Counted from the first letter of the stretch, positions 26,162 through 35,304 are shown. The stretch: 64,000 nt of DNA from Leucobacter weissii (GCF_017565745.1 NZ_JAGDYM010000015.1:100706-164705), one strand, 5' to 3'. Notes: a model not told the origin generated them from the letters alone. Translations and numbers: made by a program.

Positions 26162-27814
26162 GTGAACACACCCCGAAGAACCCCCACCGCTCATCGCAAC
26201 GCCTGGATCGCAGGATTCGCCCTCGCGTCGCTCGTCCTCCCCCTCAGCGCCTGCGCCACGGACTCCGGTTCCGACGAGTCGGCGGAGCCGAGGGACACCC
26301 TCGTCTACGCGACCGGGGACGCCGAGCCCGACTGCCTGGATCCGCACGTCGGCGGTAATTTCCCCCAGGCGCTGCTGGCGACGCAGGTGCTCGAATCGCT
26401 CGTCGCGCTGAACGACGCCGGCGAGATCGTGCCCTGGCTCGCCACCGCGTGGGAGCCCGCCGACGACGGGCTCTCCTGGGACTTCACGCTCGACGAGAGC
26501 GCGGTCTTCACCGACGGCACCCCGGTCGATGCGGCCGCGGTCAAGGCCAACATCGAGCATCTGCAGGATCCCGACACCGGATCCTCCACCGGCTACCTCG
26601 CGGTGCAGCAGATCGAGGAGGTCGAGGTGGTCGGCCCGACCGTCGCCCGGTTCCACCTCAGCCGGCCCGACGCGGCCCTGCTCGAGTCCCTCGCGCAGCC
26701 CTGGGTGGCCATCCAGTCCCCGGCCGGCATCGAACGCGGGCAGGAGGAGAACTGCCTCTCCCCGATCGGCTCGGGACCGTTCCGCGTCGCCGAATGGGTG
26801 AAGCAGGATCGCATCGTGCTGGAGCGCAACACCGACTACGCCACCGCGCCGGACGGGTTCGAACCGCCCTCGGCGGACGCGGCGCAGCGGCTCGAATGGC
26901 GATTCATCCCGGACGCCACCACGCGCTTCGCCGCCCTCGAGAGCGGAGAGGTCGACGTGATCGACAACCCGCTGCCCGAGCAGATCACCTCGGCCGAGGC
27001 GGACGACGCACTCGCGCACGTCGATGCACCCCGTCCCGGGGCGAGCAACCGGATCGAGCTCAACACCGGGCAGGCGCCCTTCGACGATCAGCGGGTGCGC
27101 GAGGCGTTCATCGCCGCGACCGACGTGAACGCCGGGCTGGAGACGCTGTTCGAGGGCACCGCCCCTCGCTCGACCAGCGCGCTCTCGAGCGTCGAGCCCT
27201 TGGCCGTGCAGAGCCCGGACGCCTACGCCGTCGACCCCGGCCGGGCCGCCGAGCTGCTCGACGAGGCCGGCTGGACGGAGCGCGACGACGGCATCCGCCT
27301 GAAGGACGGCGAGCGGCTGACCGCGAGGTTCCCGGTGACGGGCGCGCAGTCGACCCAGGCCGAGCAAGCGCTCTTCGAGCAGATCCAGGCGGCGGCGCGC
27401 GAGGTCGGGTTCGACGTGCAGATCACGCTGCTCGACCTGGCCAGCTGGTACGGGGCGCTCGGCGCGCTCGAATACGAGCTCGTGAGCGCGCCCTACACGA
27501 AGATCGGCCCGGACGTGCTCCGGTTCCTCTACCACAGCGACGCCACCGTCCCCGCGCCCTCCGGCTACTTCGCGAACCACGCGCTGGTGCAGGATCCCGA
27601 GCTCGACGCGCTGCTCGAGGTGATCGGCGAGGAGTCGGATCCCGAGGTCCGCGGCGACGCCGCCCGGGAGGCGCAGGAGTGGATCGCCGAGGCTCGGATC
27701 ATCCTGCCGATCTACGACCAGCAGAACCACTTCCTGCATCGCGCGGACCTCGAAGGATTCCGGGCGCTGCCGACCGTGAACACCCCCTGGCTTGGGAACG
27801 TCGTCGCCGGCTAG
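26162..27814 (+). CDS. ABC transporter substrate-binding lipoprotein (SBP_bac_5, peptide type)
   Basis: The 550-residue extracytoplasmic binding protein starts with a lipoprotein signal peptide ending in the lipobox 'LPLSAC' (Cys about 30), followed by 'DTLVYATGDAEPDCLDPHVG', and typical family 5 segments such as 'GSGPFRVAEWVKQDRIVLER'. Family members bind peptides, opines or nickel; the ligand is not predictable here. GTG 26162 is used; AGGA lies 10 nt upstream. It leads the operon SBP-permease-permease-ATPase, whose genes all overlap. Confidence 0.9.
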   Translation: MNTPRRTPTAHRNAWIAGFALASLVLPLSACATDSGSDESAEPRDTLVYATGDAEPDCLDPHVGGNFPQALLATQVLESLVALNDAGEIVPWLATAWEPADDGLSWDFTLDESAVFTDGTPVDAAAVKANIEHLQDPDTGSSTGYLAVQQIEEVEVVGPTVARFHLSRPDAALLESLAQPWVAIQSPAGIERGQEENCLSPIGSGPFRVAEWVKQDRIVLERNTDYATAPDGFEPPSADAAQRLEWRFIPDATTRFAALESGEVDVIDNPLPEQITSAEADDALAHVDAPRPGASNRIELNTGQAPFDDQRVREAFIAATDVNAGLETLFEGTAPRSTSALSSVEPLAVQSPDAYAVDPGRAAELLDEAGWTERDDGIRLKDGERLTARFPVTGAQSTQAEQALFEQIQAAAREVGFDVQITLLDLASWYGALGALEYELVSAPYTKIGPDVLRFLYHSDATVPAPSGYFANHALVQDPELDALLEVIGEESDPEVRGDAAREAQEWIAEARIILPIYDQQNHFLHRADLEGFRALPTVNTPWLGNVVAG

Positions 27815-28781
27815 AGCGCAGGCCGGGAGGTGGCTCCCCGGCGCGCTCCGGCGCGTCGGGGGGGCCGCGGCCGTGCTGCTCGCGGTCGCCACGCTCGCCT
27901 TCGTCGCGCTGCAGTTCATTCCCGGGGATCCCGCCGAGGCCGCACTGGGCGGCCCCGGAAGTCAGGCGAGCGCCGAGGCCCTCGCCGCCGCACGGGCCCA
28001 GTTCGGGCTGGATCAGCCGCTCCTCGTGCAGTACGTCGACTTCCTCTGGCGGCTGCTGCGCGGCGACCTCGGCGTCTCCTACGCCCAGCGGATGCCGGTG
28101 GCCGAAGTGCTGGCGGGCGCGATCGGCCCGACCGCGGTGCTCACGGCCTCGGCGCTGCTGCTCGCGTGGGCGCTCGCCTTCGCCAGCGTGGTGGTGGCCA
28201 GCGGGCATTCGCGCGTCGCGCGCGGCCTGGCCTCGGCGCTCGACCTGATCGCGGCCGCGACGCCCAACTTCTGGTTGGCCAGCCTCCTGGTGCTGCTGTT
28301 CGCCGGGGTGCTGGGCTGGTTCCCGCCGGTGAGCACGGGAGACGCGCGCGGCATCGTCCTGCCGGCCCTGGCGCTCGCCATCCCGACCGCCGGGTTCATC
28401 GCGCAGGTGTGCCGCACGGGCGTCGAGGACGCGAGGCAGGCGCCCTTCGTCGAGAGCGCGCGGTCGCGCGGCGAGACCGAGGCCGGGGTGCGGATCCGCC
28501 ACGTCCTCCGCCACGGGATCGTGCCGGGCCTCAACCTCACCGCGTGGGCGCTCGGCTCGCTGCTCGGCGGAGCCGCGGTGATCGAGGTCATCTTCGCCCG
28601 GCCGGGCCTCGGCCGGACCCTGGTGAACGCGGTGCTCGTCCGCGACGTCCCGGTCGTGCTCGGGGTGGTGCTGTTCGCGGCCTTCGCGTACGTCGTGGTC
28701 GCCCTCGTGACCGATCTCGTGATCGCCCGGGTCGATCCGCGCACCGAGGCCCGGCTCGCGCGGGAGGTGCCGCGTGCGTAG
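27792..28781 (+). CDS. ABC transporter permease, DppB-like
   Basis: The 329-residue protein has the DppB/OppB N-terminus ('LAFVALQFIPGDPAEAALGG', 'FGLDQPLLVQYVDFLWRLL', 'GDLGVSYAQRMPVAEVL') and the cytoplasmic EAA-like loop 'ESARSRGETEAGVRIRHVL'. About six spans. The start is uncertain: TTG 27792, overlapping the SBP gene by 23 nt, is the only usual start codon before the conserved region. It forms a heterodimer with the next gene's product. Confidence 0.87.
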   Translation: MGTSSPARAQAGRWLPGALRRVGGAAAVLLAVATLAFVALQFIPGDPAEAALGGPGSQASAEALAAARAQFGLDQPLLVQYVDFLWRLLRGDLGVSYAQRMPVAEVLAGAIGPTAVLTASALLLAWALAFASVVVASGHSRVARGLASALDLIAAATPNFWLASLLVLLFAGVLGWFPPVSTGDARGIVLPALALAIPTAGFIAQVCRTGVEDARQAPFVESARSRGETEAGVRIRHVLRHGIVPGLNLTAWALGSLLGGAAVIEVIFARPGLGRTLVNAVLVRDVPVVLGVVLFAAFAYVVVALVTDLVIARVDPRTEARLAREVPRA

Positions 28782-29595
28782 GCCCGGTCTCTCGTGGTTC
28801 GAGTGGTCGGCGCTCGCGGTCGCGGCGCTGATCGCGGCCTGCGCGCTCGTCCCCGGGCTGCTCGCTCCGTACGCTCCGCTCGACGTGGAACCGCAGCGGG
28901 CCTTCTCCCCTCCATCCGCCGCGCATCCCTTCGGCACCGACGACTCCGGCCGCGACGTGTTGAGCCGGATCGTGTTCGGCGCCCGCGACTCGCTCACCAT
29001 CGGCGTGACCGCGACGATCGCGGGCTTGACGATGGGCGTCGTCCTCGGCGCGCTCGCGGGCGGATCGCGCGGGCGCGCGACGGCGCCGCTGCGCTTCGCC
29101 GCGGATCGCACGATCGAGGCGCTCTTCGCCTTCCCCGGCCTGCTGCTCGCGCTGCTGCTCATCTCGATCCGCGGGCCCGGGGTCGCCTCCCTCGTGATCG
29201 CGGTGGCGATCTCCACCGCTCCCGGATACGCGCGTCTGGTGCGCGGCGGGGTGCGTCAGGCGCTGGGCTCCGGTGCGGTCGAGGCGGCCCGCCTGCAGGG
29301 AGATCGCGCGGTGCGCGTGTGGTCCGGACTCATCCTCCCCGAGGCGCTCCGCCCGGTGATCGTGCTGGCGACGCTCGGAGTCGGGCAGGCGGTGGTGCTC
29401 GCCGCGGCGCTGGGATTCCTCGGTCTGGGAGCCCCACCGCCCGCGCCCGAGTGGGGCGCCATGCTCAACGCGGGCCGGCCCTACCTGGTGAAGGCCTGGT
29501 GGCTCACCTTCTTCCCCGGACTCGCCATCCTCGCCGTCGGCATCGTCACGACCGTGCTCGGCCGGGCCGTCGAGCGGAGACGGGGGTACGCATGA
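28774..29595 (+). CDS. ABC transporter permease, DppC-like
   Basis: The 273-residue permease shows 'HPFGTDDSGRDVLSRIVFGA' (the HxxGTDxxGRD signature of DppC/OppC), about five to six spans and the EAA-like loop near 'VEAARLQGDRAVRVWSGLIL'. GTG 28774 overlaps the preceding gene by 8 nt. The stop overlaps the ATPase start as ATGA, so translation is coupled. Confidence 0.9.
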   Translation: MRRPGLSWFEWSALAVAALIAACALVPGLLAPYAPLDVEPQRAFSPPSAAHPFGTDDSGRDVLSRIVFGARDSLTIGVTATIAGLTMGVVLGALAGGSRGRATAPLRFAADRTIEALFAFPGLLLALLLISIRGPGVASLVIAVAISTAPGYARLVRGGVRQALGSGAVEAARLQGDRAVRVWSGLILPEALRPVIVLATLGVGQAVVLAAALGFLGLGAPPPAPEWGAMLNAGRPYLVKAWWLTFFPGLAILAVGIVTTVLGRAVERRRGYA

Positions 29596-31190
29596 GTCCC
29601 GGATCCGCGCGTCCCCTGGCCCGCGTCCGCGAGCTCATCATCCGCTTCCCCGGCCAGAGCTCCCCGGCGGTCGCCGGCGTCTCTCTCGAGGTGTGCGCCG
29701 GCGAGTGCGTCGCGCTGGTGGGCGAGAGCGGCTCGGGCAAGTCGTTGACCTCCCGCGCCCTGCTCGGGCTGCTCCCGCCCGCGGCGCGGGCGTCGGCCGC
29801 CGAGCTCGCGGTGGTCTCGCCAACCTCGCCCGCAGTCGCGCCGGTCCCCCCGGCACGAGCCCGGGCCTGGAACGCCGTCCGGGGCGCGCACGCCGCGCTC
29901 ATCCCCCAGGACGCGCTCGGCGGGCTGGATCCGCTGCGGCGTGTCGAGCACGAGGTCGGGGATGCGCTGCGCCTGCATCGCCTCGCCTCCGGCCAGGAGC
30001 GCCGCAGCCGCGTCGTCGCAGCGCTCGGCGCGGCCGGCATGGCCGAGCCCGACCGGCATCTCCGTCAACGCTCCGATCAGCTCTCCGGCGGGCTGCGCCA
30101 GCGCGCGCTCGTCGCTTCGGCGCTCATCGCGGACCCCGAGCTGATCGTCGCGGACGAGCCGACCACCGCGCTCGACGCCGACCACCGGGGCCGGGTGCTC
30201 GCCGAGCTGCGCCGCCGGGCCGACGCCGGCGCGGGCGTGCTGCTCATCACCCACGACCTCGCCGGGGTGCGCGGGATCGCCGACCGCGTACTGGTGATGC
30301 GCCACGGCCGCGTCATCGAGGAGGGTCCGGCCCGGAAGGTGCTCGCCGCCCCGGGGCATCCGTTCACGCGGGAGCTGCTCGCCGCGGACCCCTCGGGCGT
30401 CCCCCGCGGCGTTCCGCTGCTGGAGAAGCGGGGCGGCGACTCCCCCTCGCTCCCCCCGGGCGCGTCCGAGGAGCCGCTGCGGCCGAGTCCTCCCGAGCGG
30501 GGAGCCGTCCCCCGCCTCGATCTCTCGGCCGTCTCCGTCGCGTTCGGCGCGCGGCGCGTGCTCGACGGCGCCTCCCTGGAGGTGCGACCCGGCGAGACGG
30601 TGGGCCTGATCGGCGAGTCGGGATCCGGCAAGACCACGCTGCTCCGGATCGCGCTCGGCCTGCAGTCGCCCGCTGACGGCACGGTGCGCATCGACGGCGT
30701 CGATCGTTCCGCCGCCGATGCCCGCACCCGCAGGGAGTTGCGCCGCCGCATCTCATCGGTGCCGCAGGATCCGCTCGATTCGTTCCCGAGAGGCGCGACC
30801 GGCGCGCGCATCCTCGTCGACGCGCTGCGCGCCGCGGGGGTTCCGCGCGCGGCGCGGCGCGAGCGGGCCGAGGCGCTCGCCGGGGAGGTCGATCTGAAGA
30901 CCGCGCTCCTGCCCCGCCCGGCAGCGACGCTCTCCGGCGGGCAGCGGCAGCGGCTCGCGATCGCCCGCGCGATCGCCCGGGATCCCGAGATCCTGCTGCT
31001 CGACGAGCCGGTCTCGGCGCTCGACGCCACCGTGCAGGCCCGGGTGCTCGATCTGCTCGACCGCATCCAGCGACGCCGCGGCACCGCGTATCTGCTGGTG
31101 TCGCACGATCGCGACGTGATCGCTCACATGAGCGACCGGGTCCTGCGACTGCGCGACGGCGGAATCGAGCCGGAGGACCGAGTAAACTGA
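29592..31190 (+). CDS. ABC transporter ATPase with two fused nucleotide-binding domains (DppD-DppF type)
   Basis: The 532-residue protein contains two complete ATPase domains. Domain 1: Walker A 'GESGSGKS' (about residue 44), signature 'LSGGLRQRA', Walker B 'LIVADEPTTALD', switch His in 'LLITHDLAGV'. Domain 2: Walker A 'GESGSGKTT', signature 'LSGGQRQRLAIARAIA', Walker B 'ILLLDEPVSALD', 'LVSHDRD'. It therefore replaces separate DppD and DppF subunits and energises the two permeases. The usual C-terminal oligopeptide/dipeptide extension with Cys residues is short or absent. ATG 29592 overlaps the permease stop (ATGA). Confidence 0.92.
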   Translation: MSPGSARPLARVRELIIRFPGQSSPAVAGVSLEVCAGECVALVGESGSGKSLTSRALLGLLPPAARASAAELAVVSPTSPAVAPVPPARARAWNAVRGAHAALIPQDALGGLDPLRRVEHEVGDALRLHRLASGQERRSRVVAALGAAGMAEPDRHLRQRSDQLSGGLRQRALVASALIADPELIVADEPTTALDADHRGRVLAELRRRADAGAGVLLITHDLAGVRGIADRVLVMRHGRVIEEGPARKVLAAPGHPFTRELLAADPSGVPRGVPLLEKRGGDSPSLPPGASEEPLRPSPPERGAVPRLDLSAVSVAFGARRVLDGASLEVRPGETVGLIGESGSGKTTLLRIALGLQSPADGTVRIDGVDRSAADARTRRELRRRISSVPQDPLDSFPRGATGARILVDALRAAGVPRAARRERAEALAGEVDLKTALLPRPAATLSGGQRQRLAIARAIARDPEILLLDEPVSALDATVQARVLDLLDRIQRRRGTAYLLVSHDRDVIAHMSDRVLRLRDGGIEPEDRVN

Positions 31191-31221
31191 CCGGGTTCAG
31201 TGTTGCTAAGGAGCCCAGCGT

Positions 31222-31857
31222 ATGTCCAATGCCCCCGCGGATCAGATGGTGTGGATCGACTGCGAGATGACCGGGCTCGACATCGAACGCGACGGGCTCT
31301 GCGAGATCGCGGTGATCGTCACCGACTTCGATCTCGAGCCGCTGCATCCGGGCTTCGAGATCGTGATCGATCCGGGGGCCGAGGCGCTCGCGGGCATGGG
31401 TGATTTCGTCCGGAAGATGCACACCGAATCCGGACTCCTGCCGCGCATCGCGGACGGGGTCTCCGTCGAGGAGGCGGAACGGAGGACGATCGCCTACGTC
31501 TCGGAGCATGTCGCCGCAGGGCGCCGTCCGATCGTCGCGGGAAACACGATCGGGATGGATCGCCGCTTCATCGCGAAGTACATGCCGCGGCTCGACGCCC
31601 GCATGCACTATCGCAGCATCGACGTGTCGACCATCAAGGAACTCGCGCGGCAGTGGTATCCGGCGGCGTTCTACGGCGCGCCAGGGAAGCACGGCGGGCA
31701 CCGCGCGCTCGCCGACATCGCCGAGTCGATCCGCGAACTGGCCTACTTCCGGAGCGCCGTGCTGATCCCCGGCCCGGGACCGGACAAGGCCGCGGCGGAG
31801 CACCTGGCACAGGCCGCCGAGAGCTCCTACGAGGAGCTGATCCGCGGCGAAGCCTGA
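31222..31857 (+). CDS. orn: Oligoribonuclease
   Basis: Orn degrades 2-5-nt RNA oligomers to mononucleotides and is usually essential in Actinobacteria. The 211-residue DEDDh exonuclease shows 'MVWIDCEMTGLDIERDGLCE' (Exo I DxE), 'IVAGNTIGMDRRFIAKYMP' (Exo II) and 'GKHGGHRALADIAESIREL' (Exo III with H-x4-D). ATG 31222 has AAGGAG 9 nt upstream. It begins 31 bp after the ABC operon, with a TAAACT hexamer in between, so it probably has its own promoter. Confidence 0.96.
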   Translation: MSNAPADQMVWIDCEMTGLDIERDGLCEIAVIVTDFDLEPLHPGFEIVIDPGAEALAGMGDFVRKMHTESGLLPRIADGVSVEEAERRTIAYVSEHVAAGRRPIVAGNTIGMDRRFIAKYMPRLDARMHYRSIDVSTIKELARQWYPAAFYGAPGKHGGHRALADIAESIRELAYFRSAVLIPGPGPDKAAAEHLAQAAESSYEELIRGEA

Positions 31858-31861
31858 GTCG

Positions 31862-31888
31862 CCGAGCCGGGTTCCTGCGGCGGCTCGG
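31862..31888. terminator. Bidirectional terminator hairpin between orn and rpmJ
   Basis: An 8-bp perfect stem (CCGAGCCG, 31862-31869, with 31881-31888) and an 11-nt loop lies 4 nt after the orn stop and 17 nt beyond the convergent rpmJ stop. Confidence 0.6.
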
Positions 31889-31905
31889 ACACCGGCTCGC
31901 CGCCC

Positions 31906-32028
31906 TCAGCCCTGACGCCCCTTGAACCGCGGGTTGAGCTTGTTGATCACGTACACCCTGCCCCTTCGGCGCACGACCTGCGCCCCCGGCTGCTTCTTCA
32001 GAGATTTCAGCGACGCCCGAACCTTCAT
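31906..32028 (-). CDS. rpmJ: Ribosomal protein L36, zinc-independent (C-minus) paralogue
   Basis: The 40-residue protein is L36 of the large ribosomal subunit: '[15 protein letters not shown]', then the conserved '[20 protein letters not shown]'. Standard L36 binds zinc through C..C...C...H; here all zinc ligands are missing, which defines the C-minus paralogue made under zinc limitation to replace the zinc form. ATG 32028 has AAAGGA 7 nt upstream. It is divergent from a CobW_C protein with a Zur-like palindrome between them, fitting Zur repression when zinc is plentiful. Confidence 0.93.
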   Translation of the reverse strand: MKVRASLKSLKKQPGAQVVRRRGRVYVINKLNPRFKGRQG

Positions 32029-32043
32029 ACTATGATCCTTTCT

Positions 32044-32058
32044 TGAGAACGGTTATCA
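32044..32058. promoter_or_regulatory. Candidate Zur box between rpmJ and the CobW_C gene
   Basis: TGAGAACGGTTATCA (32044-32058) is a 15-bp palindrome of the form TGANAAC-N-GTTNTCA, close to the actinobacterial Zur consensus. It sits 16-30 nt before the rpmJ start and 47 nt before the divergent start, so one site could control both genes. Confidence 0.65.
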
Positions 32059-32104
32059 TTAAATCATGGATCAATGATCGTCCCAAGAAACCTCGGAGGC
32101 ATCA

Positions 32105-33142
32105 GTGGAGAGAGTCGACCTCGTCGCAATCGTCGGGAGCTGCGCGCCGGAACGGGCGAGCCACGCCGAGCGCGCGGCGCTGGCGTCCGGGCGCATGCTC
32201 ATCCCGGCTCGGCGTCTCGCGCTCTCCCCCGACCCGATCGAGGAGGCGCTCGCGCTCGCGCCGTGGGCCGAACGGCCGGGCGGCGCACTCGCAGAGTTCC
32301 CGGCCGGCGTCCGGATGACGGAACTCATCGGAGCCCTCGCCGACGAGTCGAGCCCGGTGCGGCTCACCGGGGTGGTCTGCGTCGCCGACGCTCTCCACCT
32401 GCTCGACGACCTCCAGCGAGACACCTATGCCGCCCGTCGACACACGGAGCCCAGCGGCATCACGGGCATCGAGTACACGGCCCACGCCGCGCTGACCGCC
32501 GCACAGCTCGAATACGCCTCGACGATCATCCTGGCGAACTGGGACTCGCTCCCCACCTCCGAGCTCTCGACGGTCATGGCGCTCGCCAGCAGCCTGAGCC
32601 CGAAAGCCCGGCTGCGCCTCGATCGGAGCGGCGTCGAAGCGCCCGAGCCGGGCGCGACCTACGAAACCGATCAGGAGCGGCCCGGCTGGGTCGCGATCCT
32701 CAACGAGGATCATGACCCGCATATGACCGATCCGCGCGTCGCCGCGCTGCGCTACGAGCAGTTGCGCCCCTTCCATCCCGGTCGATTGCTGCGGCTGCTG
32801 AACGAACGCGTCGAACCGGGCGAGTTCGGCACGATCATCCGCTCCGCCGGGTTCTGCCGTCTCGCCACCCGCCCGCGGGTGATCGCCGAGTGGAACCATG
32901 TCGGCTCCATGTTCTCACTCGAGCCGCTGGCGAGCGATGACCGTCTGCTGCCCGATGACGAGATCCTCGCGCTCGGACAGGATCTCGCCGTCATCGGGCT
33001 GGATCTGCGCCGCCGCGAGCTCGTCGCGGCGCTCGACGAGGCGGCGCTGACCGACCGCGAGGCGGCCGCCGGGCCGACGAGCTGGGCAGAGTTCTCCGAT
33101 CCCTTCCCCGCCTGGCACACCGCCGACGAGCATCCGCGCTGA
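32105..33142 (+). CDS. COG0523/CobW C-terminal-domain protein without P-loop (Mrf-like)
   Basis: The 345-residue protein ends with a CobW_C-type domain ('LRYEQLRPFHPGRLLRLLNE', 'IIRSAGFCRLATRPRVIAEW', 'FSLEPL'). The N-terminal half is where COG0523 metallochaperone GTPases have GxxGxGKT and CxCC, but neither is present here ('LVAIVGSCAPERASHAERAA'), so GTP hydrolysis is doubtful. In mycobacteria a COG0523-related protein (Mrf) encoded with C-minus ribosomal proteins promotes zinc-starvation ribosome hibernation. The shared Zur-like box with C-minus L36 makes that role plausible. GTG 32105 has GGAGG 7 nt upstream. Confidence 0.8.
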   Translation: MERVDLVAIVGSCAPERASHAERAALASGRMLIPARRLALSPDPIEEALALAPWAERPGGALAEFPAGVRMTELIGALADESSPVRLTGVVCVADALHLLDDLQRDTYAARRHTEPSGITGIEYTAHAALTAAQLEYASTIILANWDSLPTSELSTVMALASSLSPKARLRLDRSGVEAPEPGATYETDQERPGWVAILNEDHDPHMTDPRVAALRYEQLRPFHPGRLLRLLNERVEPGEFGTIIRSAGFCRLATRPRVIAEWNHVGSMFSLEPLASDDRLLPDDEILALGQDLAVIGLDLRRRELVAALDEAALTDREAAAGPTSWAEFSDPFPAWHTADEHPR

Positions 33143-33175
33143 GGCCGGGGCTCGGCAATTCGAGCAAGCTCGATT

Positions 33176-33755
33176 GTGCCCGGCCTTCCTTGGGTCGGCG
33201 AAGAGAGTCTGGACAACGATCATCGAACTGATGGGCAGAACAAGGCGGATTCTGATGAGAGTGAGAGAAGCCGCACCGAGCGAATCGCTGTGCAGGGACC
33301 CAAGAAGGTTTTCATCGCACACGGAAGGAGTCGGACACCGCTTGATCAGCTAAAGAGGGCGCCCGATCAGTTCAAGGTCAAGTATGCCGTCGCGGTTGAC
33401 GAGCCGAACCGAGGTCGTCCTATCAGCCGGAAGGTCGCGGAACTCATGGAGAACGAGCGTTCTTCAGGGATCTTCATCTTCACCGCGGATGAGCGTTTCG
33501 TGCAAGAGAACCAAGAGGGCGAACAGGTTGAAATCTGGCGACCAAGCGAGAACCTCGTCTACGAACTGGGAGCCGCCTCAATTCCTGTACGAGAACCGGA
33601 TTGTGATCTTCAAGGAGGAGAGTGTATCTTTCCCTAGCGACTTCAGCAATCTCGGCTACATCTCGTTCGAGAAAGATCAACTGGTTGCGGAACTGGGAGC
33701 ACTCTTCGCTGAGCTTGTTCCAGTCGACAGCTTGGAAGTCCACGCCAGGGGCTGA
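33176..33755 (+). pseudogene. TIR-like domain protein (CAP12/Pycsar TIR type), frameshifted
   Basis: The first frame (from GTG 33176; GTG 33290 is also possible) encodes 'KKVFIAHGRSRTPLDQLKRA', 'VDEPNRGRPISRKVAELME' and 'WRPSENLVYELGAAS', the pattern of the PF10137 TIR-like family (VFIxHG...NxGxTI...QNVxFELG). The Glu of YELG corresponds to the catalytic NADase Glu. After 'GAAS' (about 33583) the frame is lost; the other frame continues with 'FLYENRIVIFKEESVSFPSD' and ends at 33755. One extra A in TCAATTCC explains the break. GC content is clearly lower than in the flanking chromosome. It could be a decayed defence effector or a sequencing error. Confidence 0.68.
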
Positions 33756-34100
33756 GAGCGGACCGACCCCGCCCTACAGGGGGTGTCGTGTGTGCAACTT
33801 GCCGATCCCACGGTAGTCGACTACTGGTCAGGCGGTCTGGCCCGCTGTCGGCCACGCCCAATTATGCTTACCCAGTCGACTTTTCAGTATCGAACGAACG
33901 CCTTCAGCGCTCATAAAGACAGCGGGACCCGCCGAGGCTTGCGTAGACGTCCTGTTCGCCTTCGGTGATTCTCCTCTGTGCACCAACGTCGGAACACAGG
34001 AGGACCGGGTGTTCTGTAAAGCACATTGACTTAATCAAAGCGACAAGAAGAAAACCCGGCCCCTGAGGGGCCGGGTGGTGTGAGGCAATACTAGCACGGA
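33756..34100. other. Low-GC intergenic stretch, no gene seen
   Basis: In 345 bp between the TIR remnant and the NYN gene I see no credible ORF. The only recognisable signal is the terminator at 34055-34075. The stretch may contain the junction of the accessory region, but no repeat or att-like sequence is evident. Confidence 0.5.
34055..34075 (-). terminator. Intrinsic terminator of the NYN gene
   Basis: On the minus strand a perfect 9-bp stem CCCGGCCCC with loop TCA is followed by TTTTCTTCTT, a classic rho-independent terminator, 25 nt past the NYN-gene stop. This form with a T-run is unlike the chromosomal hairpins to the left. Confidence 0.9.
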
Positions 34101-34835
34101 TCACCATTTCGGCGGCTTCGTGACCTTCGTCCCGACCGTTTGCGGGAGTTGGTTTCGATACCAGTCTTCGGGCTGCATCTGGTACCACCAGTGGTTACCG
34201 ACTCCGTCTGTTGGCTGGCCTGCCAGTTTGCCTGCACGATAGCCCTTCGTTGGGTTGATCAACCCTACTGGCACAAAGTCACGCACGTAGTTAATCGGAA
34301 ACGCCAGGTCACTGTCATTCGAGATCACGAGAGCTGCATCGATGGCCCCGGTGAGTACATCGATGAGCAAATGCGAAGCAACGTTGACATCTGACCCCTT
34401 CTCCTCGCGTCGCGCAATAGATGCCATGAATCTCGCGTCTGGCACGTCATCCTCGGCCCCGTCTTGAACCATTACAGGCCACTGCGGATGAGAAATGACC
34501 GGCTTCCCGTTTCTCCCGGCAACGGCGAGGGGCGCTGTCGCTACTCGGGCAACGTAACTTCCAAATGCGATGCGTGTCGCCGCACCCGATTGTTCCAGAG
34601 CGCGTAAGTACACATCCTGCTCCCTCTGGCCTTCGGGATTGCTCGCACCACTGATCCTGGCTGTGCAGTAGGTAACCACCTCGATCGTCGGATCCACCCA
34701 TTGTGAATGAGCCGTAACAAGTTCTTTAGCCAACGCCTTGATGTCCAGCCATCTCCATCCGGCCCTGGAACGTCCACAGATGCCCCTGCCGCCGTAATAG
34801 AGGTTGTATCCATCGATGTAGATGCCGACTCTCAT
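34101..34835 (-). CDS. NYN-domain (PIN-like) putative ribonuclease
   Basis: The 244-residue protein has the NYN fold: '[16 protein letters not shown]' with the first catalytic Asp, the central '[20 protein letters not shown]' (KGxDV), and '[19 protein letters not shown]' (SNDSD). These acidic residues form the metal site of PIN/LabA-like RNases. It has no signal peptide. It lies alone between accessory genes with its own terminator. In mobile regions such proteins are suspected toxins or defence nucleases, but no antitoxin is adjacent. ATG 34835 follows an AGGTGAG-like RBS. Confidence 0.85.
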   Translation of the reverse strand: MRVGIYIDGYNLYYGGRGICGRSRAGWRWLDIKALAKELVTAHSQWVDPTIEVVTYCTARISGASNPEGQREQDVYLRALEQSGAATRIAFGSYVARVATAPLAVAGRNGKPVISHPQWPVMVQDGAEDDVPDARFMASIARREEKGSDVNVASHLLIDVLTGAIDAALVISNDSDLAFPINYVRDFVPVGLINPTKGYRAGKLAGQPTDGVGNHWWYQMQPEDWYRNQLPQTVGTKVTKPPKW

Positions 34836-35112
34836 GAGGTGAGGTTAGATCACGCGTCCGACAATCAGCACCTCGCGGGAGTGCGGTGAGGCATGACCAG
34901 CGACACGAGAGAAGAACCCGGGCTGCCGAAATCAGCAGAGGAACTCGCGGATTCCTTCTCGCCCCCCAACCGGCGTGAACTCCTCAGACATTTCAGGGCA
35001 GGCGAGTTTGAGACCGCAGCGGCGACAACGAAAGCGAACGGGAACGATTCGGCTCGCAAGAAACGAAAGGGCAGAGCCGGCATCTCCAAACCCCAGGAAT
35101 CGTCTGGAACCG

Positions 35113-35304
35113 ATGCTCGAGAACTACTTCCACTCGTATGTCGATTACGCGAACGGGCTGACGCAGGTCGAGATCGCGAGACGGCACGGTGCCCATGTGC
35201 AAACCTTGCGGAAACGACTCCAAGAAGCGGGGGGGGGCAACACGCGGTCTCGGAGAGAGCAGCTTGAGCGAGGCGGAGGTGCGGGCAGCTCAGGCCACCA
35301 GTGA
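35113..35304 (+). pseudogene. Helix-turn-helix protein remnant with a poly-G tract
   Basis: From ATG 35113 the frame reads 'MLENYFHSYVDYANGLTQVE' and 'IARRHGAHVQTLRKRLQEAG', a clear helix-turn-helix of the kind in recombinase-associated and plasmid proteins. A run of nine G (about 35229-35237) follows, and the HTH frame degenerates to 35304. The neighbouring frame continues with 'SSLSEAEVRAAQATSENGSS', which looks like the true continuation, so the gene is probably frameshifted. The frame upstream to 34975 shows no family sequence. Confidence 0.45.

Noticed and set aside
32105..33142. Annotating the CobW_C protein as a zinc-chaperone GTPase
   Set aside because: The P-loop and CxCC motifs that define working COG0523 GTPases are absent.
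33783..33968. Short open frame between the TIR remnant and the NYN gene
   Set aside because: No RBS, no domain, low-complexity tail; it overlaps no conserved feature.
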